Shown here piece after piece: positions 25,501 through 33,822 of a stretch of 64,000 nucleotides of DNA. The first letter of the stretch is position 1. Each line of letters opens with the position of its first letter. The notes beneath the pieces were generated by a model. The model saw only the letters and a list, made by a program, of their open reading frames with translations, was not told the origin of the DNA and searched no databases. Origin of the DNA: Sclerurus mexicanus (taxonomy: Eukaryota > Chordata > Aves > Passeriformes > Furnariidae); NCBI GenBank assembly GCA_013396755.1, contig VWZF01005468.1:1336927-1400926 (forward strand), in the 5' to 3' direction. Position numbers and translations under genes: made by a program.

Positions 25501-26480
25501 TCATGAGGCTTCTTAATACCAGGTTTTATTAGAGTGCTATTTAGTGACATCCTCATGAGCTCATGCAGATGGAGTCAGGGCACAAAGCATGGCCCTTGAA
25601 ACACAGAGCAGAACACAAAAAAGAGCATCCAAAATGTATTGTCAGCAATCAGCGAGTTTCGGTTTGGCATGGGGAGGGCAAGGACCTGGTCCAGGAAGCA
25701 GGGATGATACCCCAGCCTGGTGTCTCTCTAATTTCCCTGTAACTGTGCTTTCTCTCCTCACAGACCAAGAAGTATGCTGACGTGATCATTCCCAGAGGAG
25801 CAGATAACGAAGGTAAGCAGACTCAGCCCCCTGGCAGCTGGCTTTGGGCTGTTGCTGTTGCAGTGCAGTTAGGTAGGAGGTAGTAGGACCTGCCACGGAG
25901 GTGACCCAGGCCACTGCCACCTGAGAGAGTGTTGTTACCACATATGTGCTGAGATGAGCCTGTTTCTTTTGCTCCTGCCTGGAGCATTAGTGACTGGGAT
26001 TTTGTGTTTCTCTGATAAAACCTGGGAGACCATCTATGTGCAATGCTTCCAGGCAAACTTCTGGTTCATCCCACACAAAGGCGAATGCACTTCAAGGCCA
26101 GACATGCAACTGGGACAGCCGGGTCTCCACCTGGCTGTAACCAGCCTGACCATACTGGCTTGAGTGCCAGGCTCAGCTCAGGCAGAGGGAGGAAGTACCA
26201 GTGGGGCAGCTCTTCCCTGCAAGGCTGGGATGGAAGGGGATAAGAGTGGGAAGAGAAGACAGCAGGGGCACCAGCTGTGCCTTTGCTCCGGTTGATTTGC
26301 AGTGAATCCTAATGCAGTCTCTCCCCGCTTTTGCTCACAGTGGCCATAAACCTGATAGTGCAGCACATCCAGGACATTCTAAACGGAGGACTCAGCAAAC
26401 GCCAGAGCAACGGCTACCTGAACGGCTACACTCCTCCCCGCCAGCGGCAGCCCTCAGAGTCCAGCAGCCGGCCTCACTGA
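7454..26480 (+). CDS. UCK2: UCK2, uridine-cytidine kinase 2 (exon 1 truncated by a gap)
   Basis: UCK2 is the cytosolic kinase that phosphorylates uridine and cytidine to UMP and CMP with ATP, the rate-limiting step of pyrimidine salvage. Coding exons: 7454-7520 (then gap), 17333-17492, 18464-18560, 19410-19552, 23754-23851, 25764-25812, 26341-26480. Exons 2-7 sum to 687 nt (228 residues plus stop). With about 34 residues from exon 1 the total is close to the usual 261. Visible elements are SQDSFYR with the presumed catalytic Asp, FNFDHPDAFDNEL, VYDFVSHSR of the nucleoside pocket, FVDTDADTRLSRR and LRDISERGRDLEQ of the lid, and a C-terminus ending in SSSRPH. The wording (QNEVDYRQKQ, EITEGKTVQIPVYDF) matches UCK2 rather than UCK1. 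The P-loop falls in the gap. Confidence 0.97.
7521..7585. other. Assembly gap (65 N) inside UCK2 exon 1
   Basis: The gap starts one base into the codon after Phe-22 of UCK2. It should contain the end of exon 1, including the P-loop codons, and the exon 1 donor. GC-rich flanks are the likely cause. Confidence 0.95.
8096..17332. other. UCK2 intron 1
   Basis: About 9.2 kb with no recognisable exon, RNA gene or full-length repeat. It is moderately GC-rich, and many long open frames on both strands reflect composition only. A short TG-rich run lies near 8133-8150. Confidence 0.5.
17333..17492 (+). CDS. UCK2: UCK2 coding exon 2
   Basis: It encodes SSVCSKIVQLLGQNEVDYRQ and onward to FNFDHP. The acceptor is TTTTCCCAG|TCC and the donor is CCAG|GTGAAT. 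It includes VSQDSFYR, which carries the presumed general-base Asp. Confidence 0.97.
17777..17880 (-). mobile_element. CR1 LINE 3' fragment, antisense, in UCK2 intron 2
   Basis: This is the antisense CR1 terminus: 'catagaatcatcaagtagtt', 'gggttggaagggacattaaa', then 'ccaggacacccttcactaga'. Confidence 0.85.
18464..18560 (+). CDS. UCK2: UCK2 coding exon 3
   Basis: It encodes DAFDNELIVKTLKEITEGK and VYDFVSHSR. The acceptor is CTCCTCAG|AT and the donor is TCCAG|GTCTAA, a weaker GT site. Tyr, Phe and His of YDFVSH are the nucleoside-pocket residues known in the family. Confidence 0.97.
19410..19552 (+). CDS. UCK2: UCK2 coding exon 4
   Basis: It encodes KEETVTVYPADVVLFEGIL and onward to FVDTDADTRLSRR. 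The acceptor is CTGCCAG|G and the donor is CAGAG|GTGAGG. It carries the core strand VLFEGIL and the start of the lid. Confidence 0.97.
19926..20025. repeat. Partial LTR copy in UCK2 intron 4
   Basis: The segment around 'agggtaaaagtgagaaagct', followed by a 'tgtgggttgagataaag' run, is near-identical to 20905-20945 of the larger LTR-like element downstream in the same orientation. It is therefore a second, shorter copy. Confidence 0.65.
20819..21361. mobile_element. Solo LTR of an avian endogenous retrovirus-like element
   Basis: The block starts TGTCATGG and ends near CCAGCACA. It contains features I recall from a common bird LTR: 'ggtgggatgggggagagaat', 'aaaagtgagaaaacttgtgg', 'cacttcccgtgggcaggcag', 'aacggttatgtgggaagaca' and 'cataccagccactatgaaga'. 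Its length of about 540 bp suits a solo LTR, and no internal coding region lies beside it. I could not identify a convincing target-site duplication. Confidence 0.7.
21362..23753. other. UCK2 intron 4, distal part
   Basis: No exon or recognisable repeat is visible between the LTR and exon 5. Confidence 0.45.
23754..23851 (+). CDS. UCK2: UCK2 coding exon 5
   Basis: It encodes VLRDISERGRDLEQILSQY and FVKPAFEEFCLP. The acceptor is TCCCCACAG|TG and the donor is CCG|GTAAGT. Arg residues of the RDISERGRD lid contact phosphate in the family. Confidence 0.97.
23852..25763. other. UCK2 intron 5
   Basis: No recognisable feature inside this 1.9 kb intron. Confidence 0.45.
25764..25812 (+). CDS. UCK2: UCK2 coding exon 6
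   Basis: This short 49-nt exon encodes TKKYADVIIPRGADNE plus one base. The acceptor is CTCCTCACAG|ACC and the donor is GAAG|GTAAGC. Confidence 0.96.
26341..26480 (+). CDS. UCK2: UCK2 coding exon 7 with stop
   Basis: It encodes VAINLIVQHIQDILNGG and a variable tail ending ESSSRPH, then TGA at 26478-26480. The acceptor is TTGCTCACAG|TG. The tail keeps the NGYLNGYTP pattern of UCK2. Confidence 0.97.
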
Positions 26481-28420
26481 CCCCGGGCGGAGCGAGGCGT
26501 GAGGCTGGGGGCCGGGGTGCCAGGCCCTGCCACTGCCCCTCTGTACATACTGTCCGTTCAATCCCCCCTTATCTATTTAAGAAACCAGACGGAGACGAAT
26601 GCCTTTAATTTTGTATGTTCGAAATGCCGAATGAGAAGCAGCCGGTTGCTCGGGAGCCCGGACCGCCCACAGCTCCTGGCCTTGCTCAATAGCTCTTCCA
26701 GCACGGAACCGGCTATAAATCTCTATAAATATAGAATTGCTCTATTTTTGTGTAAATGCAGAATAACGTAAAATTACTTGCCATAAGGTATTTGCCAGGC
26801 TCGGTGTTGCTGGGAGGGGCTGGGAAGAGGGTCCTGGGAGATGTTTGTGTTGGGATCTTCACTTCAAAGGCGGTAAGGAAGGAAGAGCATTCAACAACTG
26901 CTTTAGTATCACAGGTCTCCATCCTGGAGAATGGCTGGGGTTGCCTCCTGCCATTGCTGCTCAGGTCTGAGCAGCCTGGTGCTGTCTGGCAGGCACTGGA
27001 CAATGCCACTGGGAGCTGGGAGAACGATGTGGAAATACCTCCCCTTGACAGTCTCTGCACCTCCCAGTCTCAGTCCCTCAACAGCATCCCATTCTGTGTC
27101 TGACACTCCTTCCCACCACATGTGTGGGGCTGCTGTCACACCCTCCAAGCAAGGATCTGGTAGGTGATGCTGGGAATGTGGTTATAGAGACGTGGCATCT
27201 TGCATCATTAGCAGTCTCACTGCCTGGCTTGTGTGGGGACAGCACATGAATACCTTCAGTCCCTCTGGAGCTTGGTGGCCATGTCTGTGGTATCACTGGG
27301 CTCAACCCTGAGCCTGGAGCTTGGCTTCCAGAGGTGTATCTCTCATTCCTCACTTAGAATGGTTTTGCTCTTCTATGGGATATTTGGGGGTCTGTGACAT
27401 GGCTAAGGGGGAACCAGCCTCTTGTAAAAGAAAGGGGCAGTAGAGGATATGCAGCTGCTGAGCTGCCTGTCTGAGGTGGTCAGCAGTGTGTAGTGGTCCC
27501 TGGGCTGCTTGGCATCCTGATGTGGGACATCCACAGGTCACAGCTGGGTAGTGTGAAACTGGGTGCCCAGGAGTCTTCTGCTCCCCTTTTTCAGAGCATG
27601 CTCTTGCCTGGCCTGTGTCCCTTTTGTTATGTCCTGTTGGAGGACACTCTCCCTGCAGTATGTTGTCCCGAGGGCTGCCCAGGCGGTGCCCTCCCTTGCT
27701 CAGGGTGAGAATTAGTGCCCTCTAACGTGGTAGTGCTGCAACAACTGTGTCTGGGTGGCCTGCTGGGATTGTACTGCACATCTGGGGATGCCTGAGGGGG
27801 GAGCAAGGTGAGGCAGTTGGGCTGGGGCAGGGACTTGGTGAGAACCAGTGAAGGGGATGTGATGGGGTGGTAGCCAGGAAAGATCTTTTGCCCCATGCTG
27901 CTGAGACGGCTTGCGCTATCAGAAACAAAATTTCACAGTCATCCATCCCACAAAGTCTGGAGCGGGGACCCTCAGCCTTGCTCTCTCTGATTTTCAGGCT
28001 TTCCAGAGCATTGATTTTACTCTACATGGTTAGAAGTTTAAGACCTTAGACCATGCTTTATTGCTCTCCAGCCTGATGTGAGCTGAGACAAGCTTTGGTC
28101 TAACAGAACAAGAAAGGAAACACCTCCCCCCAGTGACTGCTGCTGGGGCAAACTCATTCCCTCTTGATTTGTGATGGGGGCACATGACAGCCCTTTATCC
28201 CCCTCTCTGCCAGCACTCCTTGAGGCATGTCAGCTTTGCCATAACCAAGGGCTGGCAGTGGCTAATTCTACGTACTGCTGTAGGTAAGAGAGACCACAGC
28301 CCTGCAGAACTGGTGAGGCTTCTCAGGGCTTGAGCAGCCAAGACAGCTCTCAAGATAAAATACTGGCCTTCTCTCCCCGGTGAATAAAGACAGAATAAAT
28401 GGATGCTGGTGTTTACTGTC
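26481..28420 (+). other. UCK2: UCK2 3' UTR and downstream flank
   Basis: The 3' UTR begins at 26481. An AT-rich stretch (26700-26780) has ATAAAT-like motifs but no AATAAA. The first tandem AATAAA pair is at 28383 and 28394, followed by GT-rich sequence. The true end of the transcript cannot be fixed from sequence alone. Confidence 0.5.
28383..28399 (+). terminator. Candidate distal polyadenylation signals for UCK2
   Basis: Two AATAAA hexamers lie 11 bp apart, with a T/G-rich stretch (28405-28450) directly downstream. This is the expected layout of a vertebrate poly(A) site, about 1.9 kb past the stop codon. Assignment to UCK2 is inferred from strand and position. Confidence 0.35.
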
Positions 28421-28825
28421 TCCTGTTTGGTGCTGCATGTTGCTGACTGCGGTCCCAGTATGGAAGCAGACTTGGCCAACGTTGTCTTAGTTGTGCAAAT
28501 CAGAGACCTGAATCTGCTGGCATAGACTGCTGCTTTGGTGAAGAAAGGTGCTGAAGGCAGTGCCTCTGGTTTTTGGCTGGCCAGCCAGCTCTCAGCAGGT
28601 CCTGGTGCACATGGTGGCTTGGGGTCTTTTGTGGAACCCCTCTCTGCTCTCAGGACAGCAGAGAGGTGGACAAGTTCAGCCCTTCCCAGTAAATATCTTG
28701 AAGATGTTGACAGTCAAATGGATTTCAGTAAAAGACCTCACAGGCAGGGTGGCATTAGCCTTAGTGGGGTGACAGGCAAGGGTGAGCAAAGGGGTGTAAA
28801 TCATTTTGTGGTGAACCACTTGATG

Positions 28826-29880
28826 CCAGCGTGGGTTCACAAAAGGGAAGTCCTGCTGAAGTGATCTGATAATTCACTGTGAAGAAATGACTAGCTTGGT
28901 AGATGAGGGAGGAGCAGAGCATGTTGTCTACCCTGACATGTCAGGCTTTTGATATGGTCCCCTATAAAGTCCTCATAGTGAAGCTGTTGATACATGGGCT
29001 GGATGAGCCCAGAGACAGAAAATGGGCTGAAGAGCTGGTCCCAACAGTGTGATGATGAGTGGTATGAAATCTGGTTGAAAACCAGTAACTTCTAATGTAA
29101 GCAGGGGCCTGTACTAGGTCCAGCCCACTCAACATCTTTGCTAAGATCTGCATGATGGAGAAATTGGTTGACAAAAACTTTCTGATGTTCAACAAAGGGT
29201 ATTGCGAAGTCCTGTACTTGGGGAAGAACAATCCCGTGCACCAGTATGTGCTGGGGCCACCTGCCTGGAATGCACTTTTTCAGAGAAGGCTGTGAAGGTC
29301 CTGGTTAGCCAGGAGCCTGTGATGTGCCCTTGCAGCAGAGAGCTAAGGGTGTCCTGGGCTTCTTTAGGGGAAGTGTTGCCGGCATGTTGAGGGAGGTGAT
29401 CCTTCCCCTCTGCTTAGGTGAGGCCACACCTGAGTGCTGTGTCCTGTTCTGGGCTCTCCACTACAGGAGCTACTGGTGAGTGTCTGTCGAAGAGTCATGA
29501 GGATGAAGGGATGGAACATCTCTCCTATGAGGAAAGATTAAGAGATGTGGGATTGTTCAGGCTGGAGGAGGCTGAGGGAGAATCTTACTAATGTATATAA
29601 ATAGCAGAGGGAAGGGTGAAAAGACAGAACCAGTGATAGGACATGGGTACAAACTGAAAATGAAGGGGTTCCCTCTGAGTATCAGGAAACACTTATCTGC
29701 TGTGAGAGTAACTGAGCACTGGCAGAGCTTGTCCAGAGGTGGTGTGTAGTCTCTATTCTTGGAGATATTAAAAGTCGCCTGAAGAAGTTCATGGGCAACT
29801 GCTCTGAGACAACCCCCACCTCAGCATGGGCTGGGACAAACTGAGCTGCTAGGAGCCTTCCAACCTCAGTCTGTGAATTA
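28826..29880 (+). mobile_element. CR1 LINE copy, about 1 kb, sense
   Basis: This is the longest CR1 copy here. It runs from reverse-transcriptase-derived sequence ('cttttgatatggtcccctat') through 'gaggccacacctgagtgctg' and 'ctctcctatgaggaaagatt' to the tail with 'ctgggacaaactgagctgct'. Frames are broken by many stops and indels, so it is a dead copy. Confidence 0.85.
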
Positions 29881-30165
29881 AAAAGATGTTTAAATCTCCC
29901 TGTTTTTTTCTGGGAGAGGAGCTGGTGCCAGGTTTATCCCTTCTCCAGGGTCCCTGAGCTCAGCTATGAGTCGTGTCCCTGTCCCTCCTCAATGGGACTT
30001 CCAGCACAGCTGCCCATGCAGTTTTCCCCATGCAGTTTTCCCTGAGGTGAGAATATGGGGATGTGCTGATGCCAAGGTGGGGACAGGATTGCCATGGGGA
30101 AGAACTTGTTTCTGGTCTGTGGCAATGACCATGGGTAGGAGCAGCACCCCCCGCTCCCCAGTACC

Positions 30166-30222
30166 TGTTCTAAGGACTAGGGAACCCAGTGGTCCCTGCT
30201 ACCTTACATGGGGAGCAGCCAA
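30166..30222 (+). repeat. Direct repeat, copy A (downstream of the unrecognised gene)
   Basis: 'gttctaaggactagggaacc' and the following 'cagtgg...gctaccttaca' correspond to copy B at 32542-32600. The two copies bracket the minus-strand gene at 30469-31345. Confidence 0.55.
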
Positions 30223-30468
30223 CACACACCTCACCAGGACATGGGCACACCCCAGGCATCTCAGTGGGACACAGACACTGACTGGGAACCTCATGGGGAT
30301 ATGGACACCCTGAGAGAATGTGTGCCCTTCCCCTTGGGGATGTGGTGCCCATGGGGCACCTCATGGCTGCGGGTGGCTGTTCTCTCCTGTCTCAGATCCC
30401 TCCCTGCATGGATGCCAGCACTCACCTGCTCTGCTGCTGTTCCTGTTGCCCATGGCCAGACTCTGGCT

Positions 30469-30708
30469 CTAGCTGGAGCTGGGACCAGGGGAGCTGGAGT
30501 AGGTTCTGCTTTTCTGAAATCTTTCTGCTGCCTTCCTTTGGTAGTATTCGCGCCGGAGGTCTTGCAGGTAAAGGCGGTGCACGGACTTGGTGGTCCTGAG
30601 CAGCAGCATGGTTTCAGCCCTCATCATCTTGTACAGCTGGGCACGGCTGTAGGTGCGTCTTGCCCCACCGTCTGTCCTCACGGAACGTGAAGCTGCCTGT
30701 TTCCTTCC
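30469..30708 (-). CDS. Exon 2 of the unrecognised membrane-protein gene, with stop
   Basis: 240 nt (79 codons plus TAG at 30471-30469). The acceptor is TTGGTTCCAG|GGA after a modest pyrimidine tract. It encodes the basic, Tyr-rich C-terminal domain. Confidence 0.6.
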   Translation of the reverse strand, partial: GRKQAASRSVRTDGGARRTYSRAQLYKMMRAETMLLLRTTKSVHRLYLQDLRREYYQRKAAERFQKSRTYSSSPGPSSS

Positions 30709-31345
30709 CTGGAACCAACAGAGCCAGGGGCACAATGAGGCATGCAAGGGCTTGGGGGTTCAAGGAGAGTCCTGCTGGCCTTGGCTTCCTCTGGGAGCAT
30801 GCCACCCTTAACAGCATGCTGGGCTGAGGAAACCTCTGACAGGCTCTGTTGTGCTGGGGGCTCCCAGAGAGTTTCAGACCCATGGTTTGGTGTGTCCCTG
30901 GGGAAGAGGCAGAGGACCCCTCAGGGCCTGTTGAGGCTCTCTTGCCCTCCTTGGGGTTTGGTTTTTCATAGCCAGCCTTCCCAGCCAAGGCTGTTGTGCT
31001 TACCTGCGCTGCTTGGTGAGCCTGTCCCTCCCTGTGTGGCTGTTCTTGATTGCTTGCCTGTCCCTGGGGTTTCTGCACATTTCTGCAGATGCCAAATATA
31101 ATACAAGCCACTCCAAGCATCCCCATGATTTGCCAGTGACTGTAGAGCAGCAAGGGCATGTCCACCTGGGCAAGGCAGTCCCAAAGCTGGCCCAGAGGGT
31201 AGGACAGGTCTGCGACACGGGGTGATCTTCTTGGGCCCTTAGAAATGATGGCCATCTTGATCCTGACCCTCTTGGCACCAACAGGTGACAGAGACAGGCT
31301 GCAGAGTGCCATGGCCAGGGACAGCACCAGGAGGAGCCTCATCAT
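30469..31345 (-). CDS. Small single-pass membrane protein, unrecognised (possibly TEX50-like)
   Basis: Two minus-strand exons, 31345-31004 and 30708-30469, join in phase 0 (CAG|GTAAGC to GTTCCAG|GGA). They give 193 residues. Residues 1-24 look like a signal peptide (MMRLLLVLSLAMALCSLSL, then SPVGA). A luminal segment of about 45 residues holds one Cys. A membrane segment follows at about 71-88 (MGMLGVACIIFGIC), then a Gln/His-rich linker and a strongly basic, Tyr/Arg-rich tail (YSRAQLYKMMRAETMLLLRT, then EYYQRKAAERFQKSR) ending in a Ser-rich stretch. The ATG has a strong context (A at -3). I do not recognise the family with confidence. TEX50 is suggested only because a small TEX50 gene sits beside KLHL20 in mammals and has a similar size and layout. 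I infer a real gene from matched phases, canonical splice sites and a coherent topology. Confidence 0.6.
31004..31345 (-). CDS. Exon 1 of the unrecognised membrane-protein gene
   Basis: 342 nt (114 codons) from ATG at 31345 to a CAG|GTAAGC donor. It encodes the signal peptide, luminal segment, transmembrane helix and Gln/His-rich linker. The frame stays open past the donor, but the change to low-complexity Gly/Ser/Pro sequence there favours splicing. Confidence 0.6.
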
Positions 31346-32637
31346 GGTCTCATTGAGGAAACAACCTCAACATGCTGTGACCCAGAGCAGAATTCAGGCT
31401 GTGAGCACCTGGACCGAGCAATCGCCCTGCTGGAATGTGTTTGCAGGTGTAGCCGATGTGTTGTCACGGGCTGCAGCGGCACAAGGCTCCAGGATGTCAC
31501 AAAGGCTCTTTCCGCCCAGCTGGCAGGTGGTGAAGGATGAGGCGGAGCTGGAGAGGACCTGGATAGGCACTTTTTGAAGCCTGCTGCTCCTACTGCTGTG
31601 CCCGCTGGTGGACAGTGAGCCCAGTGGAGCAGGACTGCGTCCCACGTGCTTTGGGCTGTGCCTGGAACTTCTCTCTGAGAAGGAGCTGTGCCCAATGCAT
31701 TCAGTGCTGTGCCTCAGCTGTGCAGCCGTGACAGGTTTCCAGGCAAAACCCTCAAACACTCTCTGTTGTTTATCTTTGGAGAGGAATATTAAAATGTTCC
31801 TCCCACAAGCATGCTCTGGGACCCTCACTGGGACATGGGCGACCTGCTGGGATGTGCTGCGCTCCTCCTGGAATATGGTACCAGTGGGGACCCTCCCAGG
31901 CATGGATGCCTGCTCTCTCCCAGCCCAATTCTCCCACGGATCTCAGTGCACATGTTCTGGAATCCTGCAGACAGCACCCTGGCTCATACTCCTGCTGTTC
32001 ATATTGCCCCTTCCCTGGATGCCCTTGGTACCAAAAGGACCTGTGCCACAAATAAACGTTATTGATATGAACAGTGCAAGAAGATTCTGAAAGCAGGCTG
32101 CTCCCAGCAGGAATTCTGCTGAATTTTGCAGATGTCTCTGTGCATGGGCACGCTCTGACTGTCATGTCTGGGGAGACAGAGCCTGGCCTCTGGGATGCCA
32201 GTGGGCCCTGGCAACACCTTTGGGACCCTCCCCAGAAAGTTGCCCACTGGCTCTTGTGCTGTGTGGGCACAGGCAGTCCTCTCAGGCAGTGGCTATGACC
32301 ACTGTGCAGGAACAGGATCACTGGGGCAATGAGGGTCTCCAGGCAGCAAAAGAGGGGGTAGGCAGTGGAGGAACCTTTACAACAGGAGCCTCTCTGTGGG
32401 CTGAGTCATGACCTGACTGTCATCCTGGAGAGAATTCACTGCTATCTGGAAGAAAATATTGTAGTTGGCATTGTTATTCACCTATTTCCAAGCCACTGCC
32501 CCCCTTCCAGGTGCAGTGCTTGCAATCGCACCAGCCTTGGACGTTCTAAGGACTAAGGACCCCAGTGGGTCACGAGCAGGCACTAGGCACTGCCACCTTA
32601 CAGGGCCAAGAGCAGCAACCACCATGGGCAAAATGGT
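31346..32637. other. 5' flank of the unrecognised gene
   Basis: No exon is recognised. There is no CpG island, which would fit a tissue-restricted promoter. It includes direct-repeat copy B at 32542-32600. Confidence 0.4.
32542..32600 (+). repeat. Direct repeat, copy B (upstream of the unrecognised gene)
   Basis: 'gttctaaggactaaggaccc' and the following 'cagtgg...gccaccttaca' match copy A at 30166-30222 with a few changes and a small insertion. Confidence 0.55.
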
Positions 32638-32762
32638 TTACAGAATCATAGAATATCCTGAGGATACCACAAGGATCCCTTCAAGGATCCCATCAAAGTC
32701 CAACTGCTGGCCCTGCACCGAATCCCGGAATTGTTAAGGTTGGAAGGGACCACAGTGGGCCA
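32638..32762 (-). mobile_element. CR1 LINE terminal fragment, antisense
   Basis: 'cagaatcatagaatatcctg' and 'gtccaactgctggccctgca' are antisense CR1 terminus sequence. It is followed by another short piece, 'aaggttggaagggaccacag'. Confidence 0.7.
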
Positions 32763-32764
32763 CC

Positions 32765-32975
32765 ATTTTTCCCTGTTAAGAGTGGTCAGACACTGGAACG
32801 GGCCGCCCAGGAAGGCAGCAGAGCCACCATCCCTGGAGGTGTTTAAAGAGGCACCTGCAGCTGGGTGATGCAGCTTTAGCAGTTTAGGGGCTTACAGGGG
32901 CAGCACTGTGCTGAGGCTCGGCATTCGTGACCTCAAATGTCTCTTCCAGCCTTGATGATACCATCATTCTACACG
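32765..32975 (+). mobile_element. CR1 LINE 3' fragment, sense
   Basis: 'agagtggtcagacactggaa', 'ccatccctggaggtgtttaa' and 'cctcaaatgtctcttccagc' are sense CR1 3' sequence. It lies back to back with the antisense fragment at 32638-32762. Confidence 0.7.
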
Positions 32976-33015
32976 ACCCATGGGTCACATGCAGTGGCCC
33001 CTGCCACCTCGCTGG

Positions 33016-33239
33016 GACACGGGCTCCGTGACACGAGCTCCAGGACACAAGCTCCATGGTATGGGCTCTGGGACACGGGCTTTGGGACACGGGCTCTGAG
33101 ACATAGGCCCCGTGACACGGGTTCTGGGACACCGGCTTTGGAACACGGGCACCGTGACACAGGCTTTGAGACATGGCCTCCAGGACATGGGCCCCGTGAC
33201 ACGGGTTCTGTGACATGAGCTCCGGGACACGGGCTCCGA
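33016..33239. repeat. Minisatellite, 16 copies of a 14-bp unit
   Basis: Sixteen consecutive units of exactly 14 bp, consensus GACACGGGCTCCGT, with point changes but no change of register. Because 14 is not a multiple of 3, all frames stay open and give false repetitive ORFs on both strands. It sits directly left of the GC-rich block and gap at the presumed KLHL20 promoter. Confidence 0.95.
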
Positions 33240-33304
33240 CCGCCACGTGGGACGGCGGGGAACGGGCAGCGGGCCGGGCCGGGCTACACCGCACCGCCCT
33301 CCCG

Positions 33305-33471
33305 TGCCGTGCCATGCTGTGCTGTGCTGTGGGGCCGTGCTGTGGGGCTATGCCATGCCATGGGGCCGTGCTGTGGGGCTATCCCATGCCGTGGGGCCGT
33401 GGGGGGCCGTGGGGCTGTGCCGTGGGGTCGTGCCGTGGGGCCGTGCTGTGGGGCCGTGCCATGCCGTGGGG
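33305..33471. repeat. G-rich degenerate tandem repeat running into the gap
   Basis: Repeated 'gtggggccgtgctgtgggg'-type units with variants in CATGCC and GGGGGG run up to the first N. Several closely spaced GGGG runs give quadruplex potential. The array probably continues into the gap, and its true length is unknown. Confidence 0.8.
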
Positions 33472-33822
33472 NNNNNNNNNNNNNNNNNNNNNNNNNNNNN
33501 NNNNNNNNNNNNNNNNNNNNNNNNNNNNNNNNNNNNNNNNNNNNNNNNNNNNNNNNNNNNNNNNNNNNNNNNNNNNNNNNNNNNNNNNNNNNNNNNNNNN
33601 NNNNNNNNNNNNNNNNNNNNNNNNNNNNNNNNNNNNNNNNNNNNNNNNNNNNNNNNNNNNNNNNNNNNNNNNNNNNNNNNNNNNNNNNNNNNNNNNNNNN
33701 NNNNNNNNNNNNNNNNNNNNNNNNNNNNNNNNNNNNNNNNNNNNNNNNNNNNNNNNNNNNNNNNNNNNNNNNNNNNNNNNNNNNNNNNNNNNNNNNNNNN
33801 NNNNNNNNNNNNNNNNNNNNNN
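33472..33822. other. Assembly gap (351 N)
   Basis: The gap lies inside a GC-rich, tandemly repeated block, typical of avian promoter drop-out. One isolated N occurs at 33984. Confidence 0.95.

Noticed and set aside
30614..31003. Unspliced 243-residue reading of the membrane-protein gene
   Set aside because: A canonical CAG|GTAAGC donor and a phase-matched acceptor give a more coherent product. The unspliced part is low-complexity.
32884..33315. Long repetitive open frames on both strands (up to 143 residues)
   Set aside because: They are produced by the 14-bp minisatellite, whose period keeps every frame open. There is no initiation context or homology.
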